A stretch of 64,000 bases of DNA from Ceratotherium simum simum (Eukaryota > Chordata > Mammalia > Perissodactyla > Rhinocerotidae), in assembly GCF_000283155.1 (NCBI RefSeq), contig NW_004454156.1, forward strand, positions 36,372,272 to 36,436,271. The letters are read 5' to 3'. Shown here one piece after another: positions 61,137 to 64,000 of the stretch (position 1 is its first letter; each line of letters starts with the position of its first letter). The notes under the pieces are model-generated. The model saw only the letters and a program-made list of their open reading frames with translations. It was not told the origin of the DNA and did no database searches. Both the position numbers and the translations under genes were made by a program.

Positions 61137-61373
61137 GGGGGGCTGGCCCGGTGGCGTAGTGGTTAAGTTCGCGCGCTCCGCTGTGGTGGCCCAGGGTTTG
61201 CGGGTTTGGATCCCAGGCGCGGACTGCTCATCAAGCAATGCTGTGGCGGCGTCCCACATACAAAATAGAGGAAGACTGGAACGGATGTTAGCTCAGGGAC
61301 AATCTTCCTCAAGCAAAAAGAGGAAGATTGGCAACAGATGTTAGCTCAGGGCCAGTCTTCCTCACCAAAAAAA
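61137..61373 (+). mobile_element. ERE SINE, near full length
   Basis: 'ggggctggcccggtggcgta', 'cagggtttgcgggtttggat', 'gttagctcagggacaatc' and 'aaaaagaggaagattggcaa', then an A-tail. Flanks share AAAGA.GGGG but no long TSD is clear. Confidence 0.92.
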
Positions 61374-61374
61374 A

Positions 61375-62480
61375 AGAAGGGGCCATTTTCTACGTATCGG
61401 TCCAAAATGTTTTTCTACACCACATATCACAGATACATTTTCGTGTTAGCATACACAGATCTACCTCATTGTTCCTAAGAGCCATACTTCATACTACACA
61501 TATACCATAATTAAATTAAGCATTCCCTATTAAACTTTTAGACTTATTTTTCACTATTACTAATAATGATCAATGAACATACTTGCTCCCATATGCTTGT
61601 GTACAAGTGTGATTATATCTGCAGGAGAGTTTCCTAGAAGGTGAGCTGATGAGTGAAAGGATACATACATTTTAAAGGTGGATACCAACAGGGGAATCCA
61701 AGACCCAGGGTGCTGAGGAGTGCTCCAACACCTTGTGAGAACACATCTCTTGTAAAGGACATTTACTCTCTACAGAGTCGAAAGGGAAGGGTCCTGGGAG
61801 GAGGGGGACCAAGTCTCTTGAGCTGGGGAGCCAGACTGGGTGTAACTCTTTAAGATTGAGTAGATGAACAGTGTGTAGATCTGGCTAGAACCGGCCAGTG
61901 AGACAGCAAGGCTGCCAACAGACCGAAGGAAGTTGTTAAATTCAGTCCTGGTTAGAGCCTTGAAAGCCCTCTAGAGCCATCCATAGTGCTGATGGAGTCT
62001 GGTTCTCCTGCTGCTTCTCTCTTGTCCAATTATTTCCATTTCTACTCAAGTTTACTAAGTGCATTTCTTGAGTCATTCTAATAAGAAGGACCTAGATTAA
62101 ATTTCATTCAATTGTATCTTCTTCTCTGTCCAGTAATTGCCCCGGTTCTGTCCAAATCCTATCTAGATAACTTGCCCCAACATATGCACAAAAGCAGATT
62201 CTTATTTCTTCATTGTTGGCATTTTAATTCTGCATATATACCTTAACACTTATGTTTAATTAACCAGAATGATTATAAATCAGAACATCTTTTTGCTCTC
62301 ATGGTTAAAAAAAAGAAGCCCAAAGGAACACAGGCAGGCTGCTAACAACACCAAATTCCTAAAATGTAGCGGATTCTGACGTTTTACCAAAGGCCTTAGC
62401 TGAATAACGAGGAAGGTAGTGTTACTCAGTACAATGTTCTAATTAAGGGGCAGTTTCTAGCTGGGCTCTTAGAACACTCT
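61375..62480. other. RMDN2 intron, no feature recognised
   Basis: Open frames under 70 residues only. Parts (61400-61660) resemble antisense L1, but weakly. Confidence 0.4.
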
Positions 62481-62640
62481 TTCATGACACCTGGCAGAGA
62501 TTATTGCACTAGTTTACTTGGTCTTGGCTGTCCAGTTTCCCTGGAGGCAGGAGCTGTGTTGATCGTTTCTGTGTTCTCTATATTAGACACTCTGTTTGGT
62601 ACTAGGTATGTGCTTAATAAACGTTGCTAAATAAATTAGC
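62480..62640 (-). repeat. L2 3' tail, antisense
   Basis: 'ggaggcaggagctgtg' and 'ggtatgtgcttaataaac' are the antisense L2 end pattern. Confidence 0.55.
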
Positions 62641-62836
62641 TTTGTTTTAAACCATCTCATAATCTCATGCAGCAGCCCTCCATCATATCAAGACACAGAA
62701 GAAGGCTCTGCAGCTGGTGAAACCACTAACGGAGATTCAGGGATCATATGATGGCAAACAGTGGGTGAATTCAGGGTGGCCTGTCCCCCAACATTGCCAC
62801 ACCTGTCATCTACTACACACACCCATCCACTGGTCC

Positions 62837-62905
62837 AGTGGTCCTCAACCATGCCATGGGCTGCACACTGGCATTGCCTTGAGAGCTTTAGAAACACTGA
62901 TCAAG
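62837..62905 (+). repeat. hAT-type (MER20/MER5-like) element end
   Basis: 'ccagtggtcctcaaccatg', 'ggctgcacactggcattgcc' and 'gagctttagaaac' recall the start of the common cagtggttctcaa-type hAT repeats. Confidence 0.5.
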
Positions 62906-63480
62906 CTTTAAAAACACTTACCATATGACCCAACAATTCTACTCCTAGGTACTTACTCAAGAAAAATTTAAAAATGTCTACACAAAAGCTCGCATATAAA
63001 TGTTTACAGAAGCCCTATTCAGAATAGCCCCAACTGAAAACAACTCGAACGTTCACCAATAAGTAAATGCAGAAGCAAATTGTGGTATATTTATATAGTG
63101 GAATATTTCTAGACAATAAAAATAAACTACTGATACATTCAATAAAATGAATTAATCTCAAAACATTATGCTGAGCAAAAGAAGTCACATACACACAAAG
63201 TACAAGCTCTACAATTCCATTTATATAAAATTTTAGAATAGGCAAAACTAATTAATCTATAGAGACAGAAGGCAGATCAGTGGTTGCTTGGAGAAGGGGG
63301 TGGGAGGAATTGACAGCAAACAGCAAAGGGGCAAAGATAACTTTAGCGTGACGGAAATGTTCTATCTCTTGAAATGATGCTGGTTACATGAGTATACAAA
63401 TTTGTCAAACTTCACCGAACTGCACACTTAAAATGGGTGCATTTTATTGTATATAAACTATACCTTAATATATTCAGATA
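62890..63480 (+). repeat. L1 3' end
   Basis: 'atatgacccaacaattc', 'ctcctaggtacttactcaag' and 'acaattccatttatataaaa', then 'cacttaaaatgggtgcatt' and 'tataccttaatatattc'. Truncated, no coding frame. Confidence 0.85.
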
Positions 63481-63516
63481 TTCTGAAATAATTAGTCTGG
63501 GTTGTGGCCTGGGCTG

Positions 63517-64000
63517 GCATTTTTTTTTATTGATGTCATAATAGTTTACAACATTGTGAAATTTTAGTTGTACACTATTGTTTGTCAGTCACCATATAAA
63601 TGCACCCCTTCACCCCTTGTGCCCACCCCCCACCTCCTTCTCCCGGTAACCACCAAACTGTTCTCTCTGTCCGTGTGTTAGTTTATCTTCCACATATGAG
63701 TGAAATCATGCACTGTTTGTCTTTTTCTATCTGGCCTATTTCATTTAACATAATACTCTCAGGTTCATCCATGTTGTTGCAAATGGGACAATTTCATCTT
63801 TTTTTATGGCTGGGTAGTATTCCATTGTATATATATACCACATCTGCTTTATCCAATCATCAGTCGAGGGACACTTGGGTTGCTTCCACTTCTTGGCTAT
63901 AGTGAATAATGCTGCAATGAACATAGGGGTGCATAAGCCTCTTTGGATTATTGATTTCAGGTTCTTTGGATAAATACCCAGTAGTGGGATAGCTGGATCA
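63517..64000 (-). mobile_element. L1 3' end, antisense, running off the window
   Basis: Starts with a T-run, then 'attgatgtcataatag' and 'gtcagtcaccatataaatg'. It continues as reverse-complement ORF2 C-terminus to the right edge ('ggataaatacccagtagtgg'). Closely related to 18648-18845 and, in its ORF2 part, to the 54.6-kb L1 in opposite orientation. Confidence 0.9.

Overview
This window is mammalian nuclear DNA, most likely from a horse-family animal (Equus). Seven SINE copies match the tRNA-derived equine ERE type, which is restricted to odd-toed ungulates, and they sit among L1, L2, MIR, hAT and Tigger repeats. No bacterial, phage or plasmid signature is present.

Two genes are supported. 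CYP1B1 (cytochrome P450 1B1) is on the + strand. Its non-coding exon 1 occupies about the first 380 bases, inside a CpG-rich block. Coding exon 2 is 778-1821, and exon 3 carries coding sequence 4665-5280 plus a 3'UTR of about 3.2 kb ending near 8.5 kb. The spliced product is 552 residues and has every P450 hallmark. It is 9 residues longer at the C-terminus than the 543-residue human protein as I recall it, because there is no stop codon at the human position. A conserved-looking miR-27b site at 8116-8139 supports the long 3'UTR.

On the - strand, converging on CYP1B1, are the last three coding exons of RMDN2 (regulator of microtubule dynamics 2): 60086-60033, 59944-59864 and 48479-48426. The rest of RMDN2 lies beyond the right edge. 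Its 11.4-kb last intron holds a decayed, intronless KRAB zinc-finger pseudogene (about 53.86-52.38 kb), a young 5'-truncated L1 (54.65-55.23 kb) and an ERE inserted in an L2.

The interval from about 8.5 to 48.1 kb is gene-poor. It contains two long dead L1 copies (24.7-27.3 and 40.9-44.5 kb), several L1 3' ends, ERE SINEs with clear target-site duplications, a Tigger transposon with a transposase remnant (33399-34034), a MER5-type hAT relic, a composite SINE with a tRNA-Glu-like head and an RTE-like tail (47608-48007), and L2/MIR fragments. I see no new multi-gene system. The observations most worth checking are the CYP1B1 C-terminal extension, the miR-27b site, a perfect 22-bp hairpin at 39879-39926, the composite SINE, and a 209-bp unexplained insert within an L1.
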